NCBI GenBank assembly: GCA_002401955.1 | Contig: NVUQ01000008.1 | Span: forward strand, 1 to 64,000 | Origin: Flavobacteriales bacterium | GTDB taxonomy: Bacteria > Bacteroidota > Bacteroidia > Flavobacteriales_E > Vicingaceae | Reading direction: 5' to 3' | DNA length: 64,000 bases | In this document: positions 1-9,641 of the stretch, in pieces | How positions within the stretch are numbered: position 1 is the first letter of the stretch | Layout of the letters: every line of letters starts with the position of its first letter | Translations under genes and position numbers: made by a program | The notes under the pieces: generated by a model | Seen by the model: the letters and a program-made list of their open reading frames with translations, nothing else | Told to the model about the DNA's origin: nothing | Databases searched by the model: none

Positions 1-48
1 TGCTAGCGAAAGTCAAATTGAAAATTTAATAAATATTTTACTAACAAC

Positions 49-1221
49 CTACAACTGATATTTATTTAGCTCGGCAATTACTTGATAATAAGCACTTTCT
101 AAGTTCAGGAAATTATCATAAGAGTCATAATAATAATTCAATTCCATAAAGTACTGAAGCGAAGAAATCTCGCCCAATTCTAACGCTTTATTTAAAAGTT
201 CATTATTATTTACAGAGGTCATTAATTTTTGATATTCCTCAATTGCTAAATTTAAACTGGTGTACCTTTCATATAACTGTTGTATCTCATTATGATGTTC
301 ATTTTGGTGTTCTTCAACTTGTAAATCATTAAATCTTAAATGTGCCTTTTGATGTTTCACTTTATTCTTGTTTTCCCATAAAGGAATAGTAATTCCTAAA
401 TGGATTCCTTGAATTGTTTGTCCGGCAAACTCTTGAGAACGATAACCGCCTTCTAATTTGGGTAAAGCCATGGCTCTACTCAATTCTAATTTTTTCTGAT
501 CAATTTCATTTTGCTGATGAATGGATTTTAAGTTAGGATCATTTTCTTCAATAGCTTTTTCTAAGGTTTCGTAATCTGGTAAAGAGGGAGTTAGCGGATA
601 ATTTGTTTCTTTAAAATTGATTTCGGTTCCACCATTTAATTCAGTGATTTTCTGATTGTATTGGTTTATTTTACTCTGGTTTAGTCGCAGTTGATTTTGG
701 ATATTCAATTGTTGGATTTTGGCTTTATTTAGATCAAGAACATTTGTGCCACCAGCTTCCATTTTCTTTTGATAAGATTCATAAACACTTGTAGAATTTT
801 TAACCCTTTTGGTTAGTTCCAATTGTTTTTTGTTGAGGTAAATCAATTTTAGACAATACTTTTTTGCTTTTAATAAAAGATCTTGTTTATAGGCTGCTTC
901 TTGAAAATTAGATTGTGCTATTTGACGATTGGCTACCTGCCTTTTCTTAATGTAAGACGTTGGAAAATCAAATGACTGGACGATATAATAATCTATTTGA
1001 TTTCCGTTGTTGCCAGCCAAATATTCATATTCGAATTTTGGATTTTCAGGATTCAAACCAGTTTTATAAGATAGTTTTTTTGCCTCCCAATATTGTTGAT
1101 TCGCAATAATCGATTTATTGTTTTTTGCGATATCAGACAAAACGGATTCTATCTTATTTTGAGCTTTTAATGTTGCTGTTGCAAGGATTAAAAAGCAGCT
1201 GATAACTATTTTATTTTTCAT
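49..1221 (-). CDS. TolC-family outer membrane factor of a heavy-metal efflux system (CusC/CzcC-like)
   Basis: This is the outer membrane channel of a tripartite efflux pump. The start was placed at the ATG at 1221, which gives 390 residues and a clean signal peptide (MKNKIVISCFLILATATLKAQ). The open frame runs 35 codons further upstream, but that part translates the inverted repeat at 1251-1352 and does not look like protein. The rest is long, polar and helical with many Gln, Asn and Lys residues, as expected for the coiled-coil tunnel of TolC-type proteins; paired helical repeats are visible around residues 90-190 and 270-380. It is the last gene of the minus-strand set adaptor, pump, channel. 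The family call rests on composition and context rather than on a catalytic motif. Substrate is inferred from the neighbours. Confidence 0.85.
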   Translation of the reverse strand: MKNKIVISCFLILATATLKAQNKIESVLSDIAKNNKSIIANQQYWEAKKLSYKTGLNPENPKFEYEYLAGNNGNQIDYYIVQSFDFPTSYIKKRQVANRQIAQSNFQEAAYKQDLLLKAKKYCLKLIYLNKKQLELTKRVKNSTSVYESYQKKMEAGGTNVLDLNKAKIQQLNIQNQLRLNQSKINQYNQKITELNGGTEINFKETNYPLTPSLPDYETLEKAIEENDPNLKSIHQQNEIDQKKLELSRAMALPKLEGGYRSQEFAGQTIQGIHLGITIPLWENKNKVKHQKAHLRFNDLQVEEHQNEHHNEIQQLYERYTSLNLAIEEYQKLMTSVNNNELLNKALELGEISSLQYFMELNYYYDSYDNFLNLESAYYQVIAELNKYQL

Positions 1222-1250
1222 AATTCTTTTTTTTATTTTGGATAAAATGT

Positions 1251-1352
1251 CAGTTCGAGTGATTCTATTTTTATTAGAATAGTATCGAGAACAACATTTT
1301 ATAGAAATTATTGATTCTCGATACACTCAGCGAAAAACTGATGCTCGAATTC
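1251..1352. repeat. Nested inverted repeat between pump and channel genes
   Basis: Arms GTATCGAGAA (1282-1291) and TTCTCGATAC (1315-1324) are perfect complements around a 23 nt loop. An outer pair, TTCGAG (1254-1259) and CTCGAA (1344-1349), encloses them. The element lies between the cusA-like stop (1378) and the tolC-like start (1221). It looks like a dispersed intergenic palindrome of the kind common in flavobacterial genomes. It could fold in the message and affect expression of the downstream channel gene. Confidence 0.6.
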
Positions 1353-1377
1353 ACAATAATTTTTAATTCACAATTCA

Positions 1378-4300
1378 TCATTTAACATTTATATTACTGT
1401 AATAATACACGATTGGGACTATAAATATATTTAATAAGGTAGAGCTTAATAGTCCTCCCAAAATCACAATTGCCATGGGGCTTTGAATTTCGTTACCGGG
1501 TAAATCGCCCGTTAACGCCAAAGGAATAAGGGCCAAAGCAGTTGTTAGAGCCGTCATTAAAATTGGGTTTAAACGATCTAATGAACCTTGAAGAATTGTA
1601 TCGTATAATCCAACCCCTTCTTTTTGTAAGGCTTGGTAACGAGAAACTAAGAGAATTCCATTTCTTGTTGCAATTCCGAAAAGGGTAATAAAACCAATAA
1701 TTGCGGGAATACTTATTATTCCTGAAGTAAACCAAACACTAAGTACTCCACCAATTAAAGCTAAAGGTAAATTGAGTAAAATAATACCTGCAATTTTTAC
1801 ATTTTTAAATTCTTGATACAATAACAAGAATATGATAAGGAAAGACATAATAGAAGTAAGAAATAAAATTTTAGAAGCTTTCTCTTCACTTTCAAATTGA
1901 CCTCCATACTGTATTCTATAATTCTCTGGAAGTGTTATGTTTTGATTAATATTTTCTTTTATTTCATTTACAACACTTCTCAAATCTCGTTCAGCAACAT
2001 TTGCTGATACCACAATTTTACGTTGTACATTTTCACGGTTAATTGTGCTGGGCCCACTTGTAGAAACAATGTCAGCAACATAGTGTAATGGTATTTTTCC
2101 TTTATGAGAATCTATTAATACATTTTTAATGGTTCCAATATTACCTCTGTTTTCATCATCAAAACGTAAAATCAAATCGAAATTCTTATCACTCTCAAAA
2201 ATTTGAGAAACCGTTTCTCCAGCAAAAGCTACATCAATAAACTCTGTAAATTCGCCAATAGTAACACCGAATTTTGCTAACATATCTCGTTTCGCTTTAA
2301 TTTGAATTTGGGGTATTTCAACTTGCTGTTCTACGTTAATATCAACCAAACCATCAATGTTTTCAATGTGTGATTTTATTTGATTTGAGAGTGTAAACAT
2401 TTTATTCAAATCAGAACCAAAAAGCTTTATAGCAATGTTGGCTCTTGTACCAGATAACATGTGGTCTATCCTGTGGCTAATTGGTTGCCCAATAGTAATA
2501 TTAGCAGACCTAACTTCGCTTAGTTTATGCCTAACATCAGCCATAAATTCTTCTCTAGTTCTTTCTGTTAGTATAAAAGGAGCTTCAATTTCTGACGAAT
2601 TAACACCTTGGGCATGTTCATCTAATTCTGCCCTACCAGTTTTTCTTGCAGTAATAGAAATTTCAGGAATATCTAAAAGGATCTTTTCAATGTTGTTACC
2701 AATTTTAGACGATTCTTCTAAAGAAATTCCAGGAACACTAACAGCCGATATAGTTAAACTACCTTCATTAAATTCAGGTAAAAAACTTCTTCCTAAACCA
2801 AATAAAACAAATCCAACAACTATTAGTAATACTAAAGATAAACCTAACATTAATTTCTTAATTTTCATCACTCTAGCTAAAGCCTTTTTGTACCACTTGC
2901 TTAAGAAATTCTCTAACCAACTTCCTTCGGCTTGTTTTAGTAATTTACTTTCGTTAGCCAACATATAACTGCATAAAACTGGTGTTAATGTTATCGCAAC
3001 CACCAATGATGCAAACAGAGAAACGATAAAAGAAATTCCTAAAGGGCGTAACATTCTTCCTTCTAATCCGCTCAAGAAAAACAAGGGGATAAATGCAACA
3101 ATAATAATGAGGGTGGCATTAAAAATAGAAGAACGAATTTCTTTAGAAGCGTTGTAAACTACTGTAATTGTGCTCTTTTTATATTCAGCACTTCTTTGGG
3201 CATTTTCTTTTAAACGTTTAAATACATTCTCTACATCAATAACTGCATCATCCACCAAAGAACCAATAGCAATAGCCATTCCTCCTAATGACATTGTATT
3301 AATGGTTAACCCTAAATATTTAAGCGTAATAATTGAGGCAATTAAGGATAAGGGAATTGCTATTAATGAAATAATGGTTGTTCTAAAATTCATTAAGAAT
3401 AAGAACATGATAATTACTACAAAAATGGAACCTTCTATTAGCGCTTTTTGAATATTACTTACTGAGGCAGTTATAAAATCTGCCTGACGGAAAATCTCAG
3501 TATTAATTTTAATATCAGCAGGCATTGTTTTAGAAAGTTCAACTAAAGCTTCGTCAATCTTCGCTGTTAATTCAATGGTATTTGTTCCGGGTTGTTTTGC
3601 AATGGTTAATAATACTGCTGGTTTTGCTTTTAATGACGCATCTCCAATTTTAGGAATTGAACCACCAATTTTAACTTCTGCTACATCACTTATTTTAATA
3701 GGAATGTCGTTAATTACTTTAACTACCGTATTACCAATCTCTGAAATATCACTGGTTCTACCAATCCCTCTAATAATGTATTCGCTCCCATATTCATTAA
3801 TGAAGCCACCTGATGCATTTAAATTACTTTCTCTACTTCCTTTTAATAATTCGGTGAGTGTAATGTTGTAATGCTTCATTTTTTGAGGGGAAGCCAATAT
3901 TTGATATTGTTTGTATTCTCCTCCAATTACCGCAACCTGAGAAACCCCTCCAGTAGCCAATAGTCTTGGTCTGATATTCCAATCGGCTATAGTTCTTAAA
4001 TCCATGGGGGAAGTGCTATCAGAAGATAAACTCACAAACATAATTTCTCCCATTATAGAAGATTGTGGAGCCAAAGTAGGGTTGCCAACTCCCGTAGGGA
4101 AACGTTCTTGAATTGGTAATAATTTTTCACTAACTATTTGTCGGGCTTTAAATATATCTGTTCCCCATTCAAATTCTACCCAAATAATAGATATTCCGGC
4201 AGCAGATGAAGAACGTACTCGCCTAACATTTGTAGCTCCGTTAACAGCTGTTTCAATCTGAAAAGTTACCATTCGCTCCACCTCTTCAGGAGCCATTCCG

Positions 4301-4461
4301 TGTGCTTCAGTCAATACTACAACCGTAGGTGCTGTAAGATCTGGAAATACATCAACTTCCATTTTAGAAGTAGTGTAAATCCCGCCAATTAGCAGCAATA
4401 CAGAAGCAGCAATAATCATCAAGCGATTAGCTAAAGCGTATTGTATAATTTTGTTTAACAT
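1378..4461 (-). CDS. Heavy-metal efflux RND transporter (CusA/CzcA family)
   Basis: Inner-membrane proton-driven pump of 1027 residues, the normal length for the HME-RND family. The N-terminus (MLNKIIQYALANRLMIIAAS) and the first periplasmic block with DVFPDLTAPTV are typical. The transmembrane helix 4 signature GSLVDDAVIDVENVFKRL, around residues 400-415, carries the acidic relay residues of the CzcA/CusA group rather than those of AcrB-type drug pumps. Two large periplasmic loops and two six-helix bundles are visible. It lies between the adaptor gene (upstream) and the TolC-like gene (downstream). Whether it moves Cu/Ag or Zn/Co/Cd cannot be decided by eye; the His-rich partners fit any of these. 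Confidence 0.93.
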   Translation of the reverse strand: MLNKIIQYALANRLMIIAASVLLLIGGIYTTSKMEVDVFPDLTAPTVVVLTEAHGMAPEEVERMVTFQIETAVNGATNVRRVRSSSAAGISIIWVEFEWGTDIFKARQIVSEKLLPIQERFPTGVGNPTLAPQSSIMGEIMFVSLSSDSTSPMDLRTIADWNIRPRLLATGGVSQVAVIGGEYKQYQILASPQKMKHYNITLTELLKGSRESNLNASGGFINEYGSEYIIRGIGRTSDISEIGNTVVKVINDIPIKISDVAEVKIGGSIPKIGDASLKAKPAVLLTIAKQPGTNTIELTAKIDEALVELSKTMPADIKINTEIFRQADFITASVSNIQKALIEGSIFVVIIMFLFLMNFRTTIISLIAIPLSLIASIITLKYLGLTINTMSLGGMAIAIGSLVDDAVIDVENVFKRLKENAQRSAEYKKSTITVVYNASKEIRSSIFNATLIIIVAFIPLFFLSGLEGRMLRPLGISFIVSLFASLVVAITLTPVLCSYMLANESKLLKQAEGSWLENFLSKWYKKALARVMKIKKLMLGLSLVLLIVVGFVLFGLGRSFLPEFNEGSLTISAVSVPGISLEESSKIGNNIEKILLDIPEISITARKTGRAELDEHAQGVNSSEIEAPFILTERTREEFMADVRHKLSEVRSANITIGQPISHRIDHMLSGTRANIAIKLFGSDLNKMFTLSNQIKSHIENIDGLVDINVEQQVEIPQIQIKAKRDMLAKFGVTIGEFTEFIDVAFAGETVSQIFESDKNFDLILRFDDENRGNIGTIKNVLIDSHKGKIPLHYVADIVSTSGPSTINRENVQRKIVVSANVAERDLRSVVNEIKENINQNITLPENYRIQYGGQFESEEKASKILFLTSIMSFLIIFLLLYQEFKNVKIAGIILLNLPLALIGGVLSVWFTSGIISIPAIIGFITLFGIATRNGILLVSRYQALQKEGVGLYDTILQGSLDRLNPILMTALTTALALIPLALTGDLPGNEIQSPMAIVILGGLLSSTLLNIFIVPIVYYYSNINVK

Positions 4462-4506
4462 AAATTATATTTTGAGTGTTGAATTTTTAATATTTTCTTT
4501 TTTTTT

Positions 4507-4595
4507 GTCTAACGTCTAACGTCTAACGTCTAACGTCTAACGTCTAACGTCTAACGTCTAACGTCTAACGTCTAACGTCTAACGTCTAACGTCTA
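4507..4595. repeat. Heptanucleotide tandem array, GTCTAAC x 12 plus a partial unit
   Basis: Twelve exact copies of GTCTAAC (4507-4590) and a partial GTCTA follow each other without a mismatch in the 155 bp gap between the adaptor stop (4617) and the pump start (4461). Seven is not a multiple of three and the stretch is non-coding. Perfect identity suggests recent expansion, so copy number probably differs between strains. A second 7 bp array with another unit lies at 14779-14850. Confidence 0.97.
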
Positions 4596-4616
4596 TAATT
4601 CACAATTCAATATTTC

Positions 4617-6119
4617 TTAGTGAGCGTGCCCATGAGCTGGCATTTTACCCGACATAGTTGCTAATTTTATTTGGTAAGCACCTTTGCTTACAACTCGTTC
4701 GTTTTCTTTTATTCCTGAAATAACTTGAATATTAATTCCGTCATTAATACCCAATTCTAATTCTCTCTTTTCAAACCCTTCACCAGAAACCTGAACAAAA
4801 GCATAATAATGACCATGTTCTTCTAATAGAGAAGAAAAGGGAATGGTTAAAACATCTTTTATTTTATTTGTTTTAAGAAAAATTTCGATGTAAGAACCTG
4901 GAATAATATCCCCCTTATTGTCTATCTCAAAATTTACGGGGATGTAAAAGGCGTGTTCATCTGTACTTTTTCCGTAAGAAATAAATTGACCGTTTAAACT
5001 ATCAGTATTATAAACATGATTATCGTAAGCGGTAACAAAATTGGCAGATGCAATACTTCCCAATTTGGTGTAATGCTTTTGAGGAACTTCAGCCTTTAGC
5101 ATTAAGCGTTGGTTTTGAGAAACGCTTGCAATAGCTTGTCCAACCTGCACATATTGCCCTTCGTTTACCAACATGTTTTTAATAAAACCAGTAATAGGAG
5201 AAGTGATTTTTTTTCCATTACCAGCGTAATTTTTAGAGATAGTGTTAAAGTGAGTTTTAGAATTTTTATACCTCAATTCAATTTCTTGAAACTCTTTTTG
5301 TGAAATAATTTTTTCAGTAATCAATTTTTGAGCTCTTTCATAATCGGCTTTATTTTTTTCAAATTCAGCTTTAGCTGTTGCAAAATCATGATTAATATTA
5401 TTCTCAGTAAGTCCTCCACCAGAAATAACGAACAGTGTTTCACCAGAATTAACGGCTGAACCTATTTGTTTTTTACTATTCCCGAAAGAGATAATACCGT
5501 TACTATTTGCAGTTATAATTACTTCATCTCCTTGAGCAGGTAAAATATGACCAGTTGTTTTAATAATTTCGGCAAAAGGTCGCTTTAGCACTTTGTGGTT
5601 AGCAAAATCTACTTTCCAAGCTTGTTCTTTTAAAAATGTAATTTCAACTTCAGCGTTGTGTTTTTGGTTGGCTAAAGCCGACTTGTTATTAGCATGAACT
5701 ATAACATCCTTAATAGTAATAGTATCTGAAAATGATTTCGTTTTTACGATAAATACGAGATTGTATTTTCCTGTATTAATTGGTTTTAATTTAAGTTTAA
5801 AAATTCCCAATGAGGCTGGACTTTCCGATTTGTAGGATGGTTGATCTTTTGCTCCAATTAATTTAACAGAAACGGAACCTTCCTCAATCGCTTTAAACTT
5901 GTCTCCTAACTGGGTAAAATGAGCAGCGAATTTGCTTGTCTTTCCAATTACTAAAGAATTGAATTCAACAAACAGTTCTAATTGATCAGAATAAACAGTG
6001 TAGCTCTCAGGCTCATTGTGAGCATGTGCTTTTTGATGTCCTTTTTTTGATGAATCATCATTAGAGCAAGCAATTAAAAGTGTAGTAGCACAAGCTAATA
6101 AAATAAATGTTTTACGCAT
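4617..6119 (-). CDS. Periplasmic adaptor of metal RND pump (CusB/CzcB-like), lipoprotein
   Basis: Membrane fusion protein of 500 residues joining pump and outer membrane channel. The N-terminus MRKTFILLACATTLLIACSN ends in a lipobox (LIAC), so it is probably a lipoprotein. A His-rich stretch (GHQKAHAHNEPE) follows the lipidated Cys and the C-terminus is MPAHGHAH; both could bind metal. The middle has the barrel-sandwich/coiled-coil pattern: ANSNGIISFGNSKKQIGSAV near residue 205, a helical hairpin around 240-290, then ITSPITGFIKNMLVNEGQYV, the lipoyl-like half. The N-terminal 150 residues form an extra Ig-like region, as in long CusB variants. It is the first of the three core efflux genes; the 24 bp palindrome 53 bp upstream is a candidate operator. 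Confidence 0.9.
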   Translation of the reverse strand: MRKTFILLACATTLLIACSNDDSSKKGHQKAHAHNEPESYTVYSDQLELFVEFNSLVIGKTSKFAAHFTQLGDKFKAIEEGSVSVKLIGAKDQPSYKSESPASLGIFKLKLKPINTGKYNLVFIVKTKSFSDTITIKDVIVHANNKSALANQKHNAEVEITFLKEQAWKVDFANHKVLKRPFAEIIKTTGHILPAQGDEVIITANSNGIISFGNSKKQIGSAVNSGETLFVISGGGLTENNINHDFATAKAEFEKNKADYERAQKLITEKIISQKEFQEIELRYKNSKTHFNTISKNYAGNGKKITSPITGFIKNMLVNEGQYVQVGQAIASVSQNQRLMLKAEVPQKHYTKLGSIASANFVTAYDNHVYNTDSLNGQFISYGKSTDEHAFYIPVNFEIDNKGDIIPGSYIEIFLKTNKIKDVLTIPFSSLLEEHGHYYAFVQVSGEGFEKRELELGINDGINIQVISGIKENERVVSKGAYQIKLATMSGKMPAHGHAH

Positions 6120-6171
6120 TGTAAATGTGTTAAATGAAATGATAATGAAATTGTGAATTGTAGATGTTAAA

Positions 6172-6195
6172 TTTTGAATGATTAATCATTCAAAA
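6172..6195. promoter_or_regulatory. 24 bp perfect palindrome upstream of the adaptor gene
   Basis: The sequence from 6172 to 6195 equals its own reverse complement; the half-site is TTTTGAATGATT. It sits 53-76 bp upstream of the adaptor start codon (6119) and 60 bp downstream of the stop of the His-rich gene. No T-run or GC-rich stem follows, so an operator for a dimeric repressor or activator of the efflux genes fits better than a terminator. The protein that binds is unknown. Confidence 0.5.
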
Positions 6196-6254
6196 AATGG
6201 AATATTATAAAGTTAGAGTTTCCCCTCTAACATTTAAAATTCAACATTTGTAAT

Positions 6255-6737
6255 TTAACATTTCTGTGATGGCGGTCCTCTAAGAGGAGAGTTTTCTATC
6301 GAATGAGATTGATAGTAAGTGGTTGAATTAACATTAAAATAAGTAGTTAATTCAGGTTGTTCAACTTCAATTGTTAATGCTAAAAGTGTAGCGACTAATT
6401 TTAGTTGTTGTGATTTACTAGATAAGGAATTGTTACTTTTTGCAGGGATAAAATAGTGATTATCACATTCATTATTATGATGATTAGCATCATGTAAAAA
6501 ACAAATGATTAAATCGTATAAGCCTTCGTCATAATGATCTCCATGAGAAATATGTTGGTGACCTTCGTGCGATTTTTCTTCACTTCCGTGGTGATGATGA
6601 TTGTGTCCATCATTTTCATGAGAATGCTCATGAACTTCTGTTTCAACATCATGATGATGGGGAATAAAATTATGAGCAAAACCTAAAGAATAGGTTAGCA
6701 ATAAAATGATTGATATGAATACTTTTTTTGTTATCAC
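6255..6737 (-). CDS. Small exported His-rich protein, probable metal-binding accessory of the efflux system
   Basis: 160 residues with a signal peptide (MITKKVFISIILLLTYSLGFA). Residues 22-70 are very rich in His, with runs such as HPHHHD-like and HNHHHHGSEEKSHEGHQH segments, then FLHDANHHNNECDNH with a Cys. The C-terminus ends in PLRGPPSQKC. No enzymatic motif is seen and I cannot name a domain. Its place directly upstream of the adaptor gene on the same strand and its His clusters point to a periplasmic metal buffer or sensor feeding the pump. Similar short His-rich proteins before CusBA genes are, to my memory, usual in Flavobacteria. Function is inferred. Confidence 0.75.
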   Translation of the reverse strand: MITKKVFISIILLLTYSLGFAHNFIPHHHDVETEVHEHSHENDGHNHHHHGSEEKSHEGHQHISHGDHYDEGLYDLIICFLHDANHHNNECDNHYFIPAKSNNSLSSKSQQLKLVATLLALTIEVEQPELTTYFNVNSTTYYQSHSIENSPLRGPPSQKC

Positions 6738-6767
6738 AAGGTCAAATATAGTGAAATTTAATAAAAA

Positions 6768-6802
6768 GGGTCAAACATTCTGATGTTCAGAATGTTTGAC
6801 CC
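6768..6802 (-). terminator. Rho-independent terminator of the SprB-repeat gene
   Basis: Arms GGGTCAAACATTCTG (6768-6782) and its exact complement (6788-6802) enclose a 5 nt loop. Read on the minus strand, the hairpin starts 7 nt after the stop codon of the gene at 6809-9526 and is followed by a T-run (A-run at 6763-6767 on the plus strand). The plus strand also has TTTT after the stem, so it may work in both directions and shield the efflux genes from read-through. Confidence 0.88.
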
Positions 6803-6808
6803 CTTTTA

Positions 6809-9526
6809 TTATTCTAATATAATGGTTTGTCTAATTGATAAGTTTGTGTTGTTCAATAGGTAAATCCCTTTTGGTAATTGAGAAAGGTCTATTACTGTTC
6901 CATTATTGTTAAATGTTTTTTGTTGAACAAGCTGCCCATTCATATCTATTACATTAATAATTATAGGAAACACTGTTTTGTTAGCGAAATCAATATTAAT
7001 AATTCCTTCAGTAGGATTTGGATATATTTTATTGATAAAACCATTTGTATTTTCTGCAATACCAGTACATAAATCAACATTTACAACATGTGAAGTAATG
7101 GAAGATACACACCCATTGTTGTCAATAACAAATAAATTGTAAGTTGTTGTAGAAGTTAGTGTATCTAAGATAGGGCCTTGGCCTGATTGGTTAATACCTC
7201 CACTCCAATTAAATGCTACGTAAGGAGTTGTTCCACCGCTTGCATTTGCGAAGAGTTGTACTACATTTCCAAAACAAATGGTATCTGGTGCATTTATGAT
7301 TGCTTGGATAGGAGAAGGTTCATTAATTTGAGTTTGACCACTAACGATACACCCATTACTATCGGTTATCGTTACAACATATAAACCAGGGGAACCATTT
7401 AAATTAGTAGCTGTTTGACTAAACTGAGTCATTGGGTCGTTCCAAGAATAAGTGAATGCACTATTTCCTGAAGCATAAACTGTAGCTGTTCCATCAGAAA
7501 ATCCAAAACAAGTTATATCTGTTGTTGTAATAGAATCGATTACGGGGCCTGATAAATCAATTACTGTTGCTATCGTAGAGCCCGTACATCCATTAGAATC
7601 GGTAACAACAACAGTATAACTGTTAGCATTTATGTTGCTAGCAGTAGCTGTAGTTTGTACAGGTATAGTATTCCAACTATATGTATAATTAGGTGTTCCG
7701 CCTCCAACATTTACGGTTGCACTTCCATTGCTACTATTACAAGTAGAAGAGATGCTGGTAGCATTTAAAACTAAAGGAGTAGGCTCATTAACTACAATAC
7801 TATCATTTAATGTACACCCAACAGAATCGGTAACTGTTAAATAATAAGTTCCATCACAAAGGTCGTTAACTGTTGCGTTTGTATCAGTAAGAGAAGTTGA
7901 CCATGAATAGGTATAAGGAGGTGTTCCTCCTGAAATGGTAGCTGTAGTATTTCCATCACACAATCCAAAACAAGAAGGGTTAATTGTGTTAAATGATATA
8001 CTTAAAGCAGTTGGACCACCAACTGTAATATTTGTAACTGTAATATTACATCCGTTAGTGTCTGTAACAATACATTGGTAAGATCCTTGACAACCAGCAC
8101 AACCAGTTGAGTCAGTAGTTGAAGCACAAAGGTCATCCCAAAGATAAGTATATGATTGAGCTCCACCGCTTGCTATTACCATGGCTGATCCATCGCACAA
8201 ACCATTACAAGTTTCAGGAGTGGAGTTCCAAGTTGCTCCAAGTGGAGTTCCAGATGGTTCAGTAATAAGAATACCGCTAATAATTGTAGAACAATTATTA
8301 TCATCTGTTACTGTGCACGAATAGGTTCCTGCACAAACACCAGCACAACCTCCTAGGTTAGGAGTGGTACATATTGGTATTGTATTCCAAACATAGGTAT
8401 AAGGGGGTTGACCACCTGAAACATTGAGCGTAGCATCACCAGTACATTCACCAGTACAAGATATATTGGTAATACTATCAATTGTTACAATCAGTGGTGT
8501 GGCTGCATTAATTGTATATGGTTGATAATCCCCACATCCATAACTGTCCATAACTCGTATTATATCTGTTCCAGGGCAAAGATTATTGAATATCGGGCTT
8601 GACTGAACCCCAAAAACACTATCTATTGAATAAGTGAAGGGAGGGAATCCACCTTGTATAATAACTTCAACCTCACCATCACATAACCCTGGACATGTTT
8701 CATCACTTGTAATAATTGACGAAATAGTTGGTATATTTACTTGCATATAGCCTGATGGACCACTAACTTGTTGTCCAATAAAATCAGTTACGGTCCAAGC
8801 TGGGATTGGATCAAAATCACAGAAAGGACCTATAATCCAAGAACCCCAGCTATAAGTGTAAGGGGGTACCCCTCCAGAAGCAATAATTTCAGCTGTACCA
8901 GTGCAATTTGGATAGCAATGTGAAGGCCAAATGTACATGTTAGCATTTAAAGTAGGTGGAGGTGGTTGGGTAATGATAAACATGTTTAAGCTTGGACCGA
9001 TTGGTCCTGTTGAAATACAACCATTTACATCGGTAACACTTACGTGAAAAGTGTCTGCACATAAATTAGAAATGTTGGTAGTGCTTCCTGTTTGTATTAT
9101 TGTAGTTGCATCAGCTTCATAATAGGTAATGGTATATGGCGGTGTTCCTCCAGCAATAATCGTATTTGCAGTTCCATCGCATACTCCGTAAGCAGAACAA
9201 TTTGTTGTTGATACGGTGTAGGTAATAGGAATTCCTGTAACTGTGGTAGTTATGGTATCACTACTTGCTGCACCATCGTTAACGGTTACCAAATAATTTG
9301 CAGCACATAAGCCTGTAAAAATATTACTTGGACTAGCAGTTCCACCAATATCATATAAAATAGGATTAGTTCCACCAGAAGTATAAATGGTTAAACTTCC
9401 ATCACAACTTCCCGCACAGGTTTCATTAACAACTATAACAGAGTCAATTTGTATTTGTGCAAAGGAAAATGCTGAGATAAATATAAAGGTTAAAAGACTA
9501 GCGAATTTAGTAGGGTTTCTTTTCAT
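6809..9526 (-). CDS. Secreted multi-repeat protein with SprB repeats and type IX (type A) sorting domain
   Basis: 905 residues. The N-terminus MKRNPTKFASLLTFIFISAF is a Sec signal peptide ending in SFAQ. About nine repeats of 75-85 residues follow, each opening with a pattern such as DETCPGLCDGEVEVIIQGG then PPFTYSI, the SprB repeat with paired Cys residues. The last 80 residues have the type A type IX sorting domain: IYPNPTEGIINIDF, then INVIDMNGQLV and LPKGIYLL. The product should be exported by the type IX system and attached to the cell surface. SprB itself is a gliding adhesin; this shorter relative is probably an adhesin, but its ligand is unknown. A strong terminator follows. Repeated GAGACGAATA sites lie upstream. 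Confidence 0.93.
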   Translation of the reverse strand: MKRNPTKFASLLTFIFISAFSFAQIQIDSVIVVNETCAGSCDGSLTIYTSGGTNPILYDIGGTASPSNIFTGLCAANYLVTVNDGAASSDTITTTVTGIPITYTVSTTNCSAYGVCDGTANTIIAGGTPPYTITYYEADATTIIQTGSTTNISNLCADTFHVSVTDVNGCISTGPIGPSLNMFIITQPPPPTLNANMYIWPSHCYPNCTGTAEIIASGGVPPYTYSWGSWIIGPFCDFDPIPAWTVTDFIGQQVSGPSGYMQVNIPTISSIITSDETCPGLCDGEVEVIIQGGFPPFTYSIDSVFGVQSSPIFNNLCPGTDIIRVMDSYGCGDYQPYTINAATPLIVTIDSITNISCTGECTGDATLNVSGGQPPYTYVWNTIPICTTPNLGGCAGVCAGTYSCTVTDDNNCSTIISGILITEPSGTPLGATWNSTPETCNGLCDGSAMVIASGGAQSYTYLWDDLCASTTDSTGCAGCQGSYQCIVTDTNGCNITVTNITVGGPTALSISFNTINPSCFGLCDGNTTATISGGTPPYTYSWSTSLTDTNATVNDLCDGTYYLTVTDSVGCTLNDSIVVNEPTPLVLNATSISSTCNSSNGSATVNVGGGTPNYTYSWNTIPVQTTATASNINANSYTVVVTDSNGCTGSTIATVIDLSGPVIDSITTTDITCFGFSDGTATVYASGNSAFTYSWNDPMTQFSQTATNLNGSPGLYVVTITDSNGCIVSGQTQINEPSPIQAIINAPDTICFGNVVQLFANASGGTTPYVAFNWSGGINQSGQGPILDTLTSTTTYNLFVIDNNGCVSSITSHVVNVDLCTGIAENTNGFINKIYPNPTEGIINIDFANKTVFPIIINVIDMNGQLVQQKTFNNNGTVIDLSQLPKGIYLLNNTNLSIRQTIILE

Positions 9527-9641
9527 AATTAAAAAGGGTTTAAATTATCCATACTCTTAAAGATTTTCAGGTTGCTCTTTATTAATTTGTTATAATCAAC
9601 AAAATAGGAGGTATTTTTTTTAAATTACTTAAAAAAAAGGC

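Noticed and set aside
1222-1326. N-terminal extension of the TolC-like protein by 35 residues
   Set aside because: It would translate the inverted repeat and place a charged segment before a normal signal peptide.
2435-3871. Plus-strand open frames of 93-177 codons within the metal pump gene
   Set aside because: They are antisense to a clearly real RND transporter, have no recognisable domain and no start context.
4507-4595. GTCTAAC array as a CRISPR or iteron origin
   Set aside because: There are no spacers between the units, no cas genes, and no replication gene nearby.
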